Positions 1 through 8,775 of a stretch of 64,000 bases of DNA are shown in pieces. Every line of letters starts with the position of its first letter. Position 1 is the first letter of the stretch. The notes beneath the pieces are model-generated. The model did not search any database. It worked only from the letters and a program-made list of their open reading frames with translations, and was not told where the DNA came from. The position numbers were made by a program, and so were the translations under genes. This stretch comes from Micromonospora arborensis (GTDB taxonomy: Bacteria; Actinomycetota; Actinomycetes; Mycobacteriales; Micromonosporaceae): assembly GCF_003205615.1 (NCBI RefSeq), contig NZ_PYBV01000001.1, positions 136,355 to 200,354 on the forward strand, given 5' to 3'.

Positions 1-21
1 GGGTGGGGGCGGGGTGGGGGG

Positions 22-2136
22 TTAGTTGCCGGTGCGGGCTCCGGTGACCTGGAAGGCGGTTCGTTCGCTCGGCGGGACGAAGTCCCGTACCGGTTGGTCG
101 CGCAGGGCGACGGCGAGCACCTCGCCGACCGCGTCCACCATCCGGGCCTGCACCGCCTGACCGACCGCGTCCCGCGGATTGTCCGGGTTCGCCGCCATCG
201 AGGCGACCGCGAGCTGCGGTGTGAACGCCACGACCGTCTCCGTCTCGTACCGTTCCGAACTGCCGGTCTTGCCCGCCACCGGACGGCCGAGCTTCGCTCG
301 CAGACCGGGTGCGGTGGCACCGTCGCACCGCCCGTACATCGACTGGTCGCCGACCGGGCAGCGGGCCGCGTCGGTGGCTGCCCGCGCCACGTCGGCGTCG
401 AGCACCTGTCGGCAGTCCGGCTTGGCGGCGTCGACCGGCCGCCCGCCCGCGTCGGTGATCGAGACCACCGGCAGCGGCGCGCACCAGGTCCCCTCGGCCG
501 CCACCGTGGCGTACGCGGTGGCCAGGTCGAGCGGCGTGGTCGCGGCCACGCCCAGGGTGAACGGACCCCAGTTGTTCGCGCCGTAGCGGGCCAGCCGTGC
601 GTCGGACTCGGCCCGCAGCACGATGCCGAGCCGCTCGGCCATCTCCACCACCCGGTCGGCGCCGACCTTCTCGGTGAGCCAGGCGAAGTACGTGTTCACC
701 GACCGGCCGAACGCGCTCCACATGGTGCGGGGGCCGTCCATCGACGACGGGCTGGAGTTCGCCGGACACCAGCGACCATCGCAACTCGCCTCCCCGGTCA
801 CCGGGAAGCGGGTGAGCAGTTGGGTGGGGGCCACGAAATCGGTCGACAGCGGCAGACCGGCCTCCAGCGCGGCAAGCATGGTGAAGAGCTTGAACGTCGA
901 GCCGCCCTGGTACCCCTCGATCGCACCGCCGCCGGCGACCAACTGGTTGACCGTGTTCGGGTGGTTCTTCGACCCGACCGGGTTGTCCTGCACGCTGTAG
1001 TTGCGATTGACCGACATCGCCAGCACCCGACCGGTGCCCGGTTGCACCACCGCGGTCGGCACCGCCTCGGCATTCGTCGGCCGGTAGATCTTCAGGACCT
1101 GCTCGGTGGTGGCCCGCTGCACCCCGGGGTCCAGCGACGACACGATGGAGAACCCGCCCCGGCGCAGTGTGCGCTGCCGCTCGTCGGCGCTCGCGCCGAA
1201 GGCGGCCTGGTCGCTCCACCAACGGGTGAACCAGTCGCAGAAGAAGCCCCAGTCGTTGTGCGTCTCGGGCACCGCCGTGCAGTCGTTCGGGGTCTCGCTG
1301 GGCCGTAGCTGCAACGGTTCGGCCCGCGCCGCCGCAGCCGCGTCCGCCGGCACCTGCCCCGACTCCACCAGCCGCTCCAACACGTACGACCGCCGCTGCA
1401 GCGCGCTGTCGGCGTCGCCGTTGATCGGGTCGTCGCTGTCCGGAGACCGGACCAGACCGGCCAGCAGTGCCGCCTGGGCCAGGGTCAGCTCGGCCGGGGC
1501 CCGGGAGAAGTAGCGCTTGCTGGCCGCCGCGATGCCGTACGCCCCGGCGCCGAAGTAGGCGATGTTGAGGTAGCGGGTGAGGATCTCCTCCTTGTCGAGT
1601 TCGCGCTCCAACGCGAGCGCGTACCGCATCTCCTGGAGTTTGCGGGCGGTGCTGATCTCGGTGGCCGCCACCCGCTGCGCCTCGGTCAGCCGGGGGTCGC
1701 TGCTCAGCACGTTGCGGACGTACTGCATGGTCAGCGTGGAGGCGCCCTGCCGGGTCTGGCCGTCGCGCTTGTTGACGGTGAACGCGCGCACGACGCCCCG
1801 CAGGTCGACCCCACTGTGCTGGTAGAACCGGACGTCCTCGGCGGCCACGATCGCCTGGCGCATCACCGGGGCCACCTCGTGCAGCGGCACGTCCACCCGG
1901 TCCTCCTGGTAGAAGGAGGTGATCAGGGTGGTGCCGTCGTTGGCGTAGAGGTTGGAGCGCTGGGCGGTCGGCGGCGTGCGGAGCGTGTTCGGCAGCTCCG
2001 AGTACGGCGTGGACAGGGCGCTGAAGCCGATCCCGAAGACCAGGGCCACCGGCAGGGCGGCCGCGGCCAGCACCAACCCGGCCAGCACTCCGGCGATCAG
2101 CACGGTGAGCAGTTTGTCGAGATAGGCCCGGATCAT
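22..2136 (-). CDS. Bifunctional class A penicillin-binding protein (transglycosylase/transpeptidase)
   Basis: Polymerises lipid II and cross-links peptidoglycan at the outer face of the membrane. The 704-residue product has a short cytoplasmic start, one membrane segment (about residues 10-40), then a GT51 glycosyltransferase domain with the catalytic EDVRFYQH motif (E100-D101) and GASTLTMQ (131-138). A penicillin-binding transpeptidase domain follows, with STFK (nucleophile S413), SVN (479-481) and KTGSS (K623). All catalytic motifs are intact and the length is normal for the class. The ATG at 2136 is preceded by GGGGAG about six bases upstream. It lies downstream of the tsaC-phosphatase operon on the same strand, about 106 bp away, with a small hairpin between. 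Which PBP paralogue it is cannot be told from the sequence alone. Confidence 0.95.
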   Translation of the reverse strand: MIRAYLDKLLTVLIAGVLAGLVLAAAALPVALVFGIGFSALSTPYSELPNTLRTPPTAQRSNLYANDGTTLITSFYQEDRVDVPLHEVAPVMRQAIVAAEDVRFYQHSGVDLRGVVRAFTVNKRDGQTRQGASTLTMQYVRNVLSSDPRLTEAQRVAATEISTARKLQEMRYALALERELDKEEILTRYLNIAYFGAGAYGIAAASKRYFSRAPAELTLAQAALLAGLVRSPDSDDPINGDADSALQRRSYVLERLVESGQVPADAAAAARAEPLQLRPSETPNDCTAVPETHNDWGFFCDWFTRWWSDQAAFGASADERQRTLRRGGFSIVSSLDPGVQRATTEQVLKIYRPTNAEAVPTAVVQPGTGRVLAMSVNRNYSVQDNPVGSKNHPNTVNQLVAGGGAIEGYQGGSTFKLFTMLAALEAGLPLSTDFVAPTQLLTRFPVTGEASCDGRWCPANSSPSSMDGPRTMWSAFGRSVNTYFAWLTEKVGADRVVEMAERLGIVLRAESDARLARYGANNWGPFTLGVAATTPLDLATAYATVAAEGTWCAPLPVVSITDAGGRPVDAAKPDCRQVLDADVARAATDAARCPVGDQSMYGRCDGATAPGLRAKLGRPVAGKTGSSERYETETVVAFTPQLAVASMAANPDNPRDAVGQAVQARMVDAVGEVLAVALRDQPVRDFVPPSERTAFQVTGARTGN

Positions 2137-2203
2137 CAGCTCTCCCCGCAGGAGCCGGTCACGCTAGGACCCGTTCAGAATGACCCGGAACGCCCCTTTC
2201 GCC

Positions 2204-2224
2204 CCGGGTTTTCCCCAAACCCGG
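2204..2224 (-). terminator. Short hairpin after the phosphatase gene
   Basis: An 8-bp perfect stem (2204-2211 with 2217-2224, arms CCGGGTTT/AAACCCGG) and a 5-nt loop lies just past the phosphatase stop. It could be a weak intrinsic terminator or an mRNA-end-stabilising hairpin separating that operon from the PBP gene. There is no clear T-run. Confidence 0.4.
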
Positions 2225-2242
2225 AGGAAACTCGCACCGCGC

Positions 2243-2854
2243 TCAGGGCAGCAGCGCGCCGGCCAGCGGGTGGACCGTCTCCTCGATCTCGTCGGCGACC
2301 CGGCTGAAGCACTGGTCACCGCGACCCCACGGGTCGTCCAGATCGTCCGTCGGCAGCGCCGAGGCGCCCAACCGGGCATCGTGAGCCGCCGCCACCAGGG
2401 CCACGCCCCGGGCGTACACGGCCTCCGGGGTGGCGTCGCCCGGCGGCAACGCGGCGGCGTCCACCGCGGCCAGCAGCCGGCCGAACTCACCCAGCACGAA
2501 CGTGCGGGCCGCCGCGTCCGGCCGCAGCGCCACCACGTACTCCTGCTGATCGGCCGTCGCGGTCAGGACCAGGTCGGCGGCGTCGATGTGGTCCGAGCGC
2601 AGCTTGCGCGCGGCGAACCCCTCGACGTCCCCACCACGGCCGACGACCTGCCGGGCCGCCGGCGGGTTCATCTCCTCACCCGCGTGCCAACCACCCGTGC
2701 CGGCACTGTGGCTGTACACCAACTCGTCGGCCCCGGCCGGGTCCTGCGCACGCCGCGTCAACCGCTCCCGCACCGCGAGGGCCAGCAACCGCTCCGCCAT
2801 CGGCGAGCGGCAGATGTTGCCCATGCAGACGTGCAGGACCGTGAACGGGGGCAC
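2243..2854 (-). CDS. Low-molecular-weight protein-tyrosine phosphatase
   Basis: Cytoplasmic phosphatase of the LMW-PTP/arsenate-reductase fold, expected to dephosphorylate phosphotyrosine proteins. The signature CX5R loop CMGNICRS is at residues 10-17 with nucleophile C10 and R16. A DPW segment near the C-terminus supplies the likely general-acid Asp. At 203 residues it is longer than the ~160 typical of the family; the extra length is spread through the middle. It starts at a GTG that directly abuts the TGA of tsaC (TGAGTG), so translation is probably coupled. The same order, prmC-tsaC-LMW phosphatase, is familiar from actinobacterial chromosomes. The substrate is unknown. Confidence 0.88.
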   Translation of the reverse strand: MPPFTVLHVCMGNICRSPMAERLLALAVRERLTRRAQDPAGADELVYSHSAGTGGWHAGEEMNPPAARQVVGRGGDVEGFAARKLRSDHIDAADLVLTATADQQEYVVALRPDAAARTFVLGEFGRLLAAVDAAALPPGDATPEAVYARGVALVAAAHDARLGASALPTDDLDDPWGRGDQCFSRVADEIEETVHPLAGALLP

Positions 2855-3505
2855 TCAGACCGCCCGAATGTCGACGAGATCCGGCACGACGTCGCGCAGT
2901 TTCTCCAACGGGATCGCCCCGGCCCGCAGCAACTGCGGCACCTCACCGGTCAGATCCACGATCGTGCTGGGCACCGGGTCCGGGCAGGGCCCGGCCTCCA
3001 GGTACGCCCGCACCGAGTAGCTGAGCTGGTCGCGCGCCTCCTCGGCGGTCACCGCGGCGGGCTGGCCGGTCTTGTTGGCCGACGAGACCGCCATCGGGCC
3101 GGTCTCACGCAGCACCTCCAGCGCCACCGGGTGCAGCGGCATCCGCACCGCCACCGTCCCCGTCTTGTCGCCCAGGTCCCACTGCAGGCTCGGCGAGTGC
3201 TCGACCACGATCGTCAACGCACCCGGCCAGAACGCCTCCACCAGGTCCCGTGCGGCCGTGGGCAACGAGAAGACCAGGCCGTCCAGGGTGTGTCGGGAAC
3301 CGATCAACACCGGCGGCGGCATCTGCCGACCCCGGCCCTTCGCGTCCAGCAGCGCCTTGACCGCGTACGGGGTGAACGCGTCCGCGCCGATCCCATACAC
3401 GGTGTCCGTCGGGAGAACGACCAGCTCGCCGTTCTTGACCGCCTCGATCGCCGCAGCGATGCCGCGGTCCCGATCGGCGGGCGACCGGCAGTCGTAGAGC
3501 ATCAC
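2855..3505 (-). CDS. tsaC: L-threonylcarbamoyladenylate synthase (Sua5/YrdC family)
   Basis: Makes threonylcarbamoyl-AMP from threonine, bicarbonate and ATP, the first step of t6A modification at tRNA position 37. The 216-residue product is a single YrdC domain with LPTDTVYGIG near residue 32, the KGRGRQMPPPVL segment that binds substrate, and SSANKTGQPA. It lacks the extra C-terminal Sua5 domain, so it is the short TsaC form. The start overlaps the prmC stop: GTG at 3505 overlaps TGA at 3504-3502, and an ATG follows at 3502. Either codon would be translationally coupled. Threonine biosynthesis genes lie farther along the same cluster. Confidence 0.92.
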   Translation of the reverse strand: MMLYDCRSPADRDRGIAAAIEAVKNGELVVLPTDTVYGIGADAFTPYAVKALLDAKGRGRQMPPPVLIGSRHTLDGLVFSLPTAARDLVEAFWPGALTIVVEHSPSLQWDLGDKTGTVAVRMPLHPVALEVLRETGPMAVSSANKTGQPAAVTAEEARDQLSYSVRAYLEAGPCPDPVPSTIVDLTGEVPQLLRAGAIPLEKLRDVVPDLVDIRAV

Positions 3506-4449
3506 GAGGAGTCAGTCTGCCACGCCACCCCGATCGGGGCGTGCTGGCCGTCCGCCCGTCGGGACGCGGTGGCATAGCGGGGGCGTCCGGTGAGGTCCAG
3601 ATGCTCCGTGACGGTGCTGAACCCACCGTCCTCGGCGAGCAGCCCGGGCACCGCCGCACCATGGGTGTCGTCGTGCTCGACCCCGACGACGCCGCCCGGG
3701 CGCAGCAGCGCCGCCGCCCGGGTGACGACCGGCCGGATCACCGCCAGACCGTCCGCGCCACCGAAGACCGCCTCGGCCGGGTCGTGCCCCGCCACCTCCG
3801 GCGGGACCACCACATCGTCCGGCACGTACGGCGGGTTGCAGAGCAGCACGTCCACCGAGCCCACCAGCTCCGCCAGCAGGTCCGGCGCGGTCACGTCGGC
3901 CTCGACCACCTCGATCGGCCGGTCCCCCGCCCCGGCCCGCTCCGCGGCGTTGCGCCGCAACCAGGCCAGCGCCTCCGGGGACCGCTCCACCGCGATCACC
4001 CGCGCCCCCGGCAGCTCCTGAGCCACCGCGAGCGCGATCGCGCCCGAGCCGCTGCAGAGGTCGACCACCACCGGGTCGAGCCGGCCCCGGGCCTGCTCGA
4101 CGCCCCAGCCGGCCAGCAGCTCGGTCTCCGGCCGGGGCACGAACACACCCGGGCCGACCGACAGCTCAAGGTGCCGGAACCCGGCCCGACCGGTCAGGTG
4201 CTGCAACGGCTCACGCGCGGCCCGACGGCGGATCAGGCCGTCGAGCCGCGCCACCTGCCCGGTGGTGAGGTCGTCGGCGAGCGCCAGCCGGCCCCGGGGC
4301 ACCCCCAGCACGTACGCGGTCAACAACTCGGCCTCCACCCGGGCCGAGCCGACCCCGGCGGCGGCGAGCACACGGGCCGCTCGGGCCACCGCGGCGGACG
4401 GGCGGACGGGGCCTGTCCCTTCGGGGGGGTGTTGCGGCAGAGTGGTCAC
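3502..4449 (-). CDS. prmC: Peptide chain release factor N5-glutamine methyltransferase
   Basis: Methylates the Gln of the GGQ motif in release factors RF1/RF2 using S-adenosylmethionine. The 315-residue product has an N-terminal helical domain, a Rossmann methyltransferase fold with VVDLCSGSGAIALA for SAM, and the diagnostic NPPY catalytic motif at about 205-208 (LLCNPPYVPDD). Its partner gene prfA lies about 1.7 kb upstream, but a diguanylate cyclase gene on the other strand now separates them. An open frame extends farther upstream to 4929, but that part lies antisense to the cyclase gene. I therefore chose the GTG at 4449, which begins VTTLPQ; its true start could differ by a few codons. 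Confidence 0.92.
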   Translation of the reverse strand: MTTLPQHPPEGTGPVRPSAAVARAARVLAAAGVGSARVEAELLTAYVLGVPRGRLALADDLTTGQVARLDGLIRRRAAREPLQHLTGRAGFRHLELSVGPGVFVPRPETELLAGWGVEQARGRLDPVVVDLCSGSGAIALAVAQELPGARVIAVERSPEALAWLRRNAAERAGAGDRPIEVVEADVTAPDLLAELVGSVDVLLCNPPYVPDDVVVPPEVAGHDPAEAVFGGADGLAVIRPVVTRAAALLRPGGVVGVEHDDTHGAAVPGLLAEDGGFSTVTEHLDLTGRPRYATASRRADGQHAPIGVAWQTDSS

Positions 4450-4509
4450 GCGATAATCATGATGCGTCGCGGGCCACGCGACTAACGGGTGCGCCGCGGC
4501 GCACACGAC

Positions 4510-4515
4510 AGGAGG
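4510..4515 (+). promoter_or_regulatory. Shine-Dalgarno fixing the cyclase start
   Basis: AGGAGG at 4510-4515, seven bases before the GTG at 4523, is a near-perfect ribosome-binding site and settles the start of the diguanylate cyclase gene. Confidence 0.75.
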
Positions 4516-4522
4516 TTGGCGG

Positions 4523-6070
4523 GTGGGCTGGCTCGACCGGGTCGGTGACCAGGTTGATGCCCTGACGCGCGCCCGTGCGTTGCAGGAGGCCAGTCGGTCA
4601 GCGGAGTCGTACGTCCTGCTGGAGCGTGTGATCCGCACCACGACCGACCCGGCGGCCCGAGCCGACGCGTTGGTGCAGCGCCTCTCCGCGCTGATCAATC
4701 TCGGTCGGACCGCGGAGTTCACCAGGGCCATCGAGGAAGCCTCGGCGGCGGTACGCGACCTCGCCGAGCCGTACCTGCACGGGCACCTCAACGCACTCGC
4801 CGCGCTCGCCGCCCACCACCAGGGGGCACTGGACCGCTGCGTCACGCACCTCGTCCGAGCCGCCCGGGCGCTGGGCGCTGTCGAAGACCCGGACCGGGAC
4901 ACCGCCTGGGGCTGGCACGACCTGGCCATGGCCTACAGCTACCTCAGCTTCCACGGGTACGCCCTGGGCGCCATCGAGCGAGCCCGGCAACTCGGGCTCA
5001 CCGCCGGGATCCCGGAGGAGACGTTCGCCGCGCCGGGCATCCGACTGCGCAACGCCGTGGCACTCGACCACAACGGCGACAGCGACGGCTGCCTGCGGGT
5101 GCTCCGGGACGTGGCCGCCGACCTGGCCCGCTTCGTACGCACCGGGCGCGCCGATCAGCTGCGCCCGAGCAGCCTCGCCGCGTACGGCTACGCGGCGGCC
5201 CGACAGGCCGCGCTCGGCGACCAGGTGGAGACCGACGGGGACGCCGAAACGGCCCGCCTGATCAGCCACGGTGGGGACAGCGCCCGAGCCCGCGACATGC
5301 GTCAGCTTGGCCAGGTGTGTCTCGCCGTCGCCGCCGGGCGGCCGATCGAGGCGGTCGCCCGGCTGGACACCATCCACGTGTCCACCGAGACGCTCGGGGC
5401 GGCCGAGCCGGCCCGGCTACGCAGCATCGCGCTCGCCCGCGCCGGGGACCACTCGGCCGCGCACCGGGCCGACCGGCTGGCGTTCCGGCTCGCGGCCCAG
5501 CGCAACGACCGGCTGCGGGACGTCTACATCGACGGCATCGCCGCCCGGATCGACCATGAGGAGATGCGCCGCGAGGCGGCACGGTTCGAGGGCGAGGCGT
5601 TGACCGACCCGCTCACCGGGCTGCCCAACCGACGTCGGCTGGAGCGCTACATCACCGCCGTGGTCACCCGAGGCGAGCGGGTGGTGATCGGCGTCTGCGA
5701 CCTGGACGGCTTCAAGGCGGTCAACACCCGGCACGGGCACCACTCCGGCGACCTGGTGCTCCAGCGCATCGCCGGGGTGATCAACCGGGTGATGCGCCGG
5801 GGTGACTTCGTGGCCCGCTACGGCGGCGACGAGTTCGTGGTGGTGCTGCCGGACACCGGCATGTCCGAGGCCGCCGAGGTGGCCCGCCGGATCGAGGCCG
5901 CCGTCCGACTGGAGGACTGGGAGTCGCTGGTGCCGGGGACCCCGGTCGGGGTGAGCATCGGCTTCGCGGAGGTCTCCGGCGGCAATGGGCTGCGCGACGC
6001 GCTCAGCATCGCCTTCGAGCAGGCCGACCGGGAGATGCTGCGCGCCAAGTCCCGCCCCCGCGCGAGCTGA
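4523..6070 (+). CDS. Diguanylate cyclase with N-terminal helical-repeat region
   Basis: Predicted to condense two GTP into cyclic di-GMP. The 515-residue protein has an N-terminal alpha-helical, TPR-like region (about 1-345) with no membrane segment, then a GGDEF domain from [11 protein letters not shown]. The metal- and substrate-binding DLDGFK (about 393) and the active-site RYGGDEF (GGDEF about 433-437) are intact. An RRGD sits five residues before GGDEF, matching the RxxD inhibitory site, so product feedback inhibition is likely. It is soluble, and the helical repeats probably sense a partner protein. It is inserted on the opposite strand between prfA and prmC and converges with prfA. No EAL domain is present. 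Confidence 0.92.
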   Translation: MGWLDRVGDQVDALTRARALQEASRSAESYVLLERVIRTTTDPAARADALVQRLSALINLGRTAEFTRAIEEASAAVRDLAEPYLHGHLNALAALAAHHQGALDRCVTHLVRAARALGAVEDPDRDTAWGWHDLAMAYSYLSFHGYALGAIERARQLGLTAGIPEETFAAPGIRLRNAVALDHNGDSDGCLRVLRDVAADLARFVRTGRADQLRPSSLAAYGYAAARQAALGDQVETDGDAETARLISHGGDSARARDMRQLGQVCLAVAAGRPIEAVARLDTIHVSTETLGAAEPARLRSIALARAGDHSAAHRADRLAFRLAAQRNDRLRDVYIDGIAARIDHEEMRREAARFEGEALTDPLTGLPNRRRLERYITAVVTRGERVVIGVCDLDGFKAVNTRHGHHSGDLVLQRIAGVINRVMRRGDFVARYGGDEFVVVLPDTGMSEAAEVARRIEAAVRLEDWESLVPGTPVGVSIGFAEVSGGNGLRDALSIAFEQADREMLRAKSRPRAS

Positions 6071-6116
6071 TCGCCCCGCGGCGGCACGTCCGGCTGGACG
6101 ACCGCGGGTCGTGCCC

Positions 6117-7205
6117 TCAGCGGCGGGTGAGCTCGGTGTCGCCGGCGAGCCGGGCGGCGCGGTCGGCCTCGGCGAGGGCGTCCAGCACCCCGTCCAGCTC
6201 GCCGGCGAGCGCCAGGTCCAGGTTGTACGCGGTGTAACCGATCCGGTGGTCGGTGATCCGGTTCTGCGGGAAGTTGTAGGTGCGGATCCGCTCCGAGCGG
6301 TCCACCGTGCGCACCTGCGCCTTCCGGGCGTCCGAGGCGGCGGCGTCGGCCTGCTCCTGGGCGGCGGCGAGCAGCCGGGCCCGCAGGATCCGCATCGCCT
6401 GCTCCCGGTTCTGCAACTGGGACTTCTCGTTCTGGCAGGAGACGACGATGCCGGTCGGCAGGTGGGTGATCCGCACCGCCGAGTCGGTGGTATTCACCGA
6501 CTGGCCACCCGGGCCGGACGAGCGGAACACGTCGATGCGCAGGTCGTTCTGGTCGATGGTGACGTCGACGTCCTCGGCCTCGGGCAGCACCAGCACCCCG
6601 GCGGCGCTGGTGTGGATCCGGCCCTGCGACTCGGTGACCGGGACACGCTGCACCCGGTGCACGCCGCCCTCCCACTTGAGTCGCGACCAGACGCCGTTGC
6701 CGCCCTCCGGCACGCCCTTGGTCTTGATCGACAGCGAGACGTCCTTGACCCCGCCGAGGTCGGAATCCTGTGCGTCGATCACCTCGGTGACCCAGCCGTG
6801 CCGCTCGGCGTACCGGCTGTACATCCGCAGCAGGTCGCCGGCGAAGAGCGCCGACTCCTCGCCACCCTCACCGGCCTTGATCTCGACGATCACGTCCTTC
6901 GCGTCGTGCGGGTCGCGCGGAATGAGCAGCTCGGCGAGGCGCTCCTCCAACCCCGGCACGGACACGGCGATGGACTCCGCCTCGGCGGCGAACGACGGGT
7001 CCTCGGCAGCCAACTCGCGAGCCGCGGCCAGGTCGGCGCGGGCCTGCTCCAGCTCATCGGCGGCCTTGTGCAGCGGCACCAGTTCGGCGTAGCGACGACC
7101 GACCCTGCGCGCGGTGGCCTGGTCGGCGTGGATGGCCGGATCGGCCAGCCGCTTCTCCAGCTCCGCGTACTCGTCGAGGAGCCCGGCCAGACGCTCGCTG
7201 CTCAT
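6117..7205 (-). CDS. prfA: Peptide chain release factor 1
   Basis: Recognises UAA and UAG stop codons and triggers peptide release on the ribosome. The 362-residue product carries the catalytic GGQ in [20 protein letters not shown], and PVT in [11 protein letters not shown], the RF1-type PxT anticodon tripeptide (RF2 would have SPF). Length is normal. I chose the ATG at 7205 ([12 protein letters not shown]), with AAGGAG about ten bases upstream, over an in-frame upstream start that would add a basic decapeptide. It follows rpmE on the same strand with a strong hairpin between, so prfA is probably partly independent of rpmE transcription. Confidence 0.95.
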   Translation of the reverse strand: MSSERLAGLLDEYAELEKRLADPAIHADQATARRVGRRYAELVPLHKAADELEQARADLAAARELAAEDPSFAAEAESIAVSVPGLEERLAELLIPRDPHDAKDVIVEIKAGEGGEESALFAGDLLRMYSRYAERHGWVTEVIDAQDSDLGGVKDVSLSIKTKGVPEGGNGVWSRLKWEGGVHRVQRVPVTESQGRIHTSAAGVLVLPEAEDVDVTIDQNDLRIDVFRSSGPGGQSVNTTDSAVRITHLPTGIVVSCQNEKSQLQNREQAMRILRARLLAAAQEQADAAASDARKAQVRTVDRSERIRTYNFPQNRITDHRIGYTAYNLDLALAGELDGVLDALAEADRAARLAGDTELTRR

Positions 7206-7285
7206 GCTGCGGATGCTCCTTCGACGGTGCGGCACCGGCCGACCTCAGAGCAGGCCGCCGGACGTAAACGGGGCGAAACGCGGAC

Positions 7286-7322
7286 GGCGCCCGCGTCCGG
7301 CGGAAAACCGGACGCGGGCGCC
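7286..7322 (-). terminator. Strong hairpin downstream of rpmE
   Basis: A perfect 15-bp stem (7286-7300 with 7308-7322, GC-rich arms) encloses a 7-nt loop, 10 bp after the rpmE stop. This is an intrinsic-type terminator or attenuator between rpmE and prfA. There is no long T-run, as is common in high-GC actinobacteria. Confidence 0.8.
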
Positions 7323-7332
7323 GAACAAGGAG

Positions 7333-7557
7333 TTACTTGGCCTTCTTGGCCTGAACCTTGGCGTACTTCTGCTGGAACTTCGCGACCCGGCCGGCGGTGT
7401 CGAGAACGCGCTGCTTACCGGTGTAGAACGGGTGGCAGGCGCTGCAGGTCTCGACGTGGATCGCCCCGCCCTTGGCGGTGCTGCGGGTCGTGAACGTGTT
7501 GCCACAGGAGCAGCTGACCTCGGTGGTCACGTACTCCGGGTGGATGTTTGCCTTCAT
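7333..7557 (-). CDS. rpmE: Ribosomal protein bL31, zinc-binding form
   Basis: Component of the large ribosomal subunit bridging to the 30S head. The 74-residue sequence begins [10 protein letters not shown] and retains the zinc ligands C16, C18, C38 and C41, which makes it the zinc-containing (C+) type. The zinc-free paralogue rpmE2 is not in this window. A lysine-rich tail ends the protein. It starts the rpmE-prfA stretch, and its upstream region 7558-7832 is shared divergently with the polynucleotide kinase gene. Confidence 0.96.
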   Translation of the reverse strand: MKANIHPEYVTTEVSCSCGNTFTTRSTAKGGAIHVETCSACHPFYTGKQRVLDTAGRVAKFQQKYAKVQAKKAK

Positions 7558-7832
7558 CTCGCCTCGGTCCTCTCGTTGGTGGTCGCCGGGTCGCCGTCAT
7601 CGCTCGTCGCGCCGTACGCGACGGGCTCGGGCGTGAACCGGAACCGGTGGCCGATTGACCAGTGTGCCATGGGCCTGAGCCGACCCGGTAATCGGGCCGC
7701 ACACCTCGTCCGGCATCGTCAACACGTGTCTCCCTGTCCGCATTCCCGCCGCCCAGCGGGGCATTCGCCCTTCCGCCGGCCCGCCGCCGGGTGGCCCGCC
7801 GGTGGTACGCCCGTCCAGCGAAAGGTGCGCCG
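7558..7832. other. Divergent intergenic region, rpmE / polynucleotide kinase
   Basis: About 275 bp between two divergent genes. It must hold both promoters, but I see no convincing -35/-10 pair, hairpin or repeat. A weak AAAGGTG before the ATG at 7833 is the only ribosome-binding candidate on the plus strand. Confidence 0.5.
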
Positions 7833-8729
7833 ATGACCCGTCTGATCGCTACCCGGGGACTGCCCGCCTCGGGTAAGACGACGTTCGCCCGCACCCTCCA
7901 GCCGTCCGTCGTCCGGGTCAACCGGGACGACCTGCGCCGAATGCTGCACGGCGAGCGGCTCTTCACCCAGTGGGCCGAGGCGCAGGTGACCGCGGTACAG
8001 CGGGCCCAGGTCGAGGCGTTGTTGCAGGTCCGGGCGGACGTCTGCGTGGACGACACCAACCTGCGCGCGCGGGCGCTGCGGGGCTGGGCCGAGCTGGCCG
8101 CCCGCCACGGCGCGGATTTCGAGGTGCACGACTTCACCGACGTACCGCTGGCCGAGTGCCTGCGTCGCGACGCCGCTCGCCCGACCGACGACCAGGTCGG
8201 CGCGGACGCGATCCGCCGGCTGCACGAGCGGTACCTCCAGGGGCGCGCGCTGCCGTTGCCCGTGCCGCAGGCCCGCACCGGACTCCCCGCCGTCGTGCAC
8301 CCGCCGTCGAGCGAGCCACCGGAGATCGTCCTGGTGGACATCGACGGCACCGTCGCGCTGGCCGTCTCACGCAGTCCGTACGACATGACCCGGGTGGGCA
8401 CGGACCAGCCGAACGCGCCGGTGATCGCGGCGGTCCGGGCGATGCACGCGGCCGGTTACGGGGTGGTCTTCTGCTCCGGGCGGGACGCCTCCGCCCGCAC
8501 GGCGACCGAGGTGTGGTTGGCCCGGCACGTCGCGGTCCCCTACCTCGGCCTGCACCTGCGCGCCGTCGGCGACACCCGGAAGGACTCGATCGTCAAGCGG
8601 GAGATCTACGACCGGGAGATCCGGGACCGGTACCGGGTGGCCGGCGTCTTCGACGACCGCGTCCAGGTGGTCCAGATGTGGCGAGCCCTCGGCCTCACCG
8701 TGTTTCAGGTGGCCGACGGCGACTTCTGA
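7833..8729 (+). CDS. T4-type polynucleotide 5'-kinase / 3'-phosphatase
   Basis: Predicted end-healing enzyme that phosphorylates 5'-OH ends and removes 3'-phosphates or 2',3'-cyclic phosphates from RNA or DNA. The 298-residue length and domain order match phage T4 Pnkp (301 aa). The N-terminal P-loop kinase has GLPASGKTT and NRDDLRR, then DDTNL. The C-terminal HAD phosphatase has DIDGT with D169 and D171, CSGRD, GDTRKDSIVK and DDR. The last residues VFQVADGDF echo the T4 ending WQVASGDF. I chose the ATG at 7833 because homology begins at once there. No RNA ligase gene is adjacent, so the sealing partner would be elsewhere. Resemblance is from memory of the T4 sequence, not an alignment. Confidence 0.88.
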   Translation: MTRLIATRGLPASGKTTFARTLQPSVVRVNRDDLRRMLHGERLFTQWAEAQVTAVQRAQVEALLQVRADVCVDDTNLRARALRGWAELAARHGADFEVHDFTDVPLAECLRRDAARPTDDQVGADAIRRLHERYLQGRALPLPVPQARTGLPAVVHPPSSEPPEIVLVDIDGTVALAVSRSPYDMTRVGTDQPNAPVIAAVRAMHAAGYGVVFCSGRDASARTATEVWLARHVAVPYLGLHLRAVGDTRKDSIVKREIYDREIRDRYRVAGVFDDRVQVVQMWRALGLTVFQVADGDF

Positions 8730-8735
8730 GCCGTC

Positions 8736-8771
8736 CGGGAAGGGGCCCCGGTAACCGGCGGCCCCTTCCCG
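8736..8771. terminator. Bidirectional terminator between convergent genes
   Basis: A perfect 12-bp stem (8736-8747 with 8760-8771) encloses a loop that itself contains CCGG-TAA-CCGG. It lies between the kinase stop and the stop of the convergent phosphodiester glycosidase gene, so it can serve both. Confidence 0.8.
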
Positions 8772-8775
8772 ACAC

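Noticed and set aside
3502..4929. Long version of PrmC starting near 4929
   Set aside because: The extra 160 residues are antisense to the well-supported diguanylate cyclase gene and have no methyltransferase features.
5985..7493. A 502-codon plus-strand frame opposite prfA and rpmE
   Set aside because: Antisense shadow; prfA and rpmE carry diagnostic motifs.
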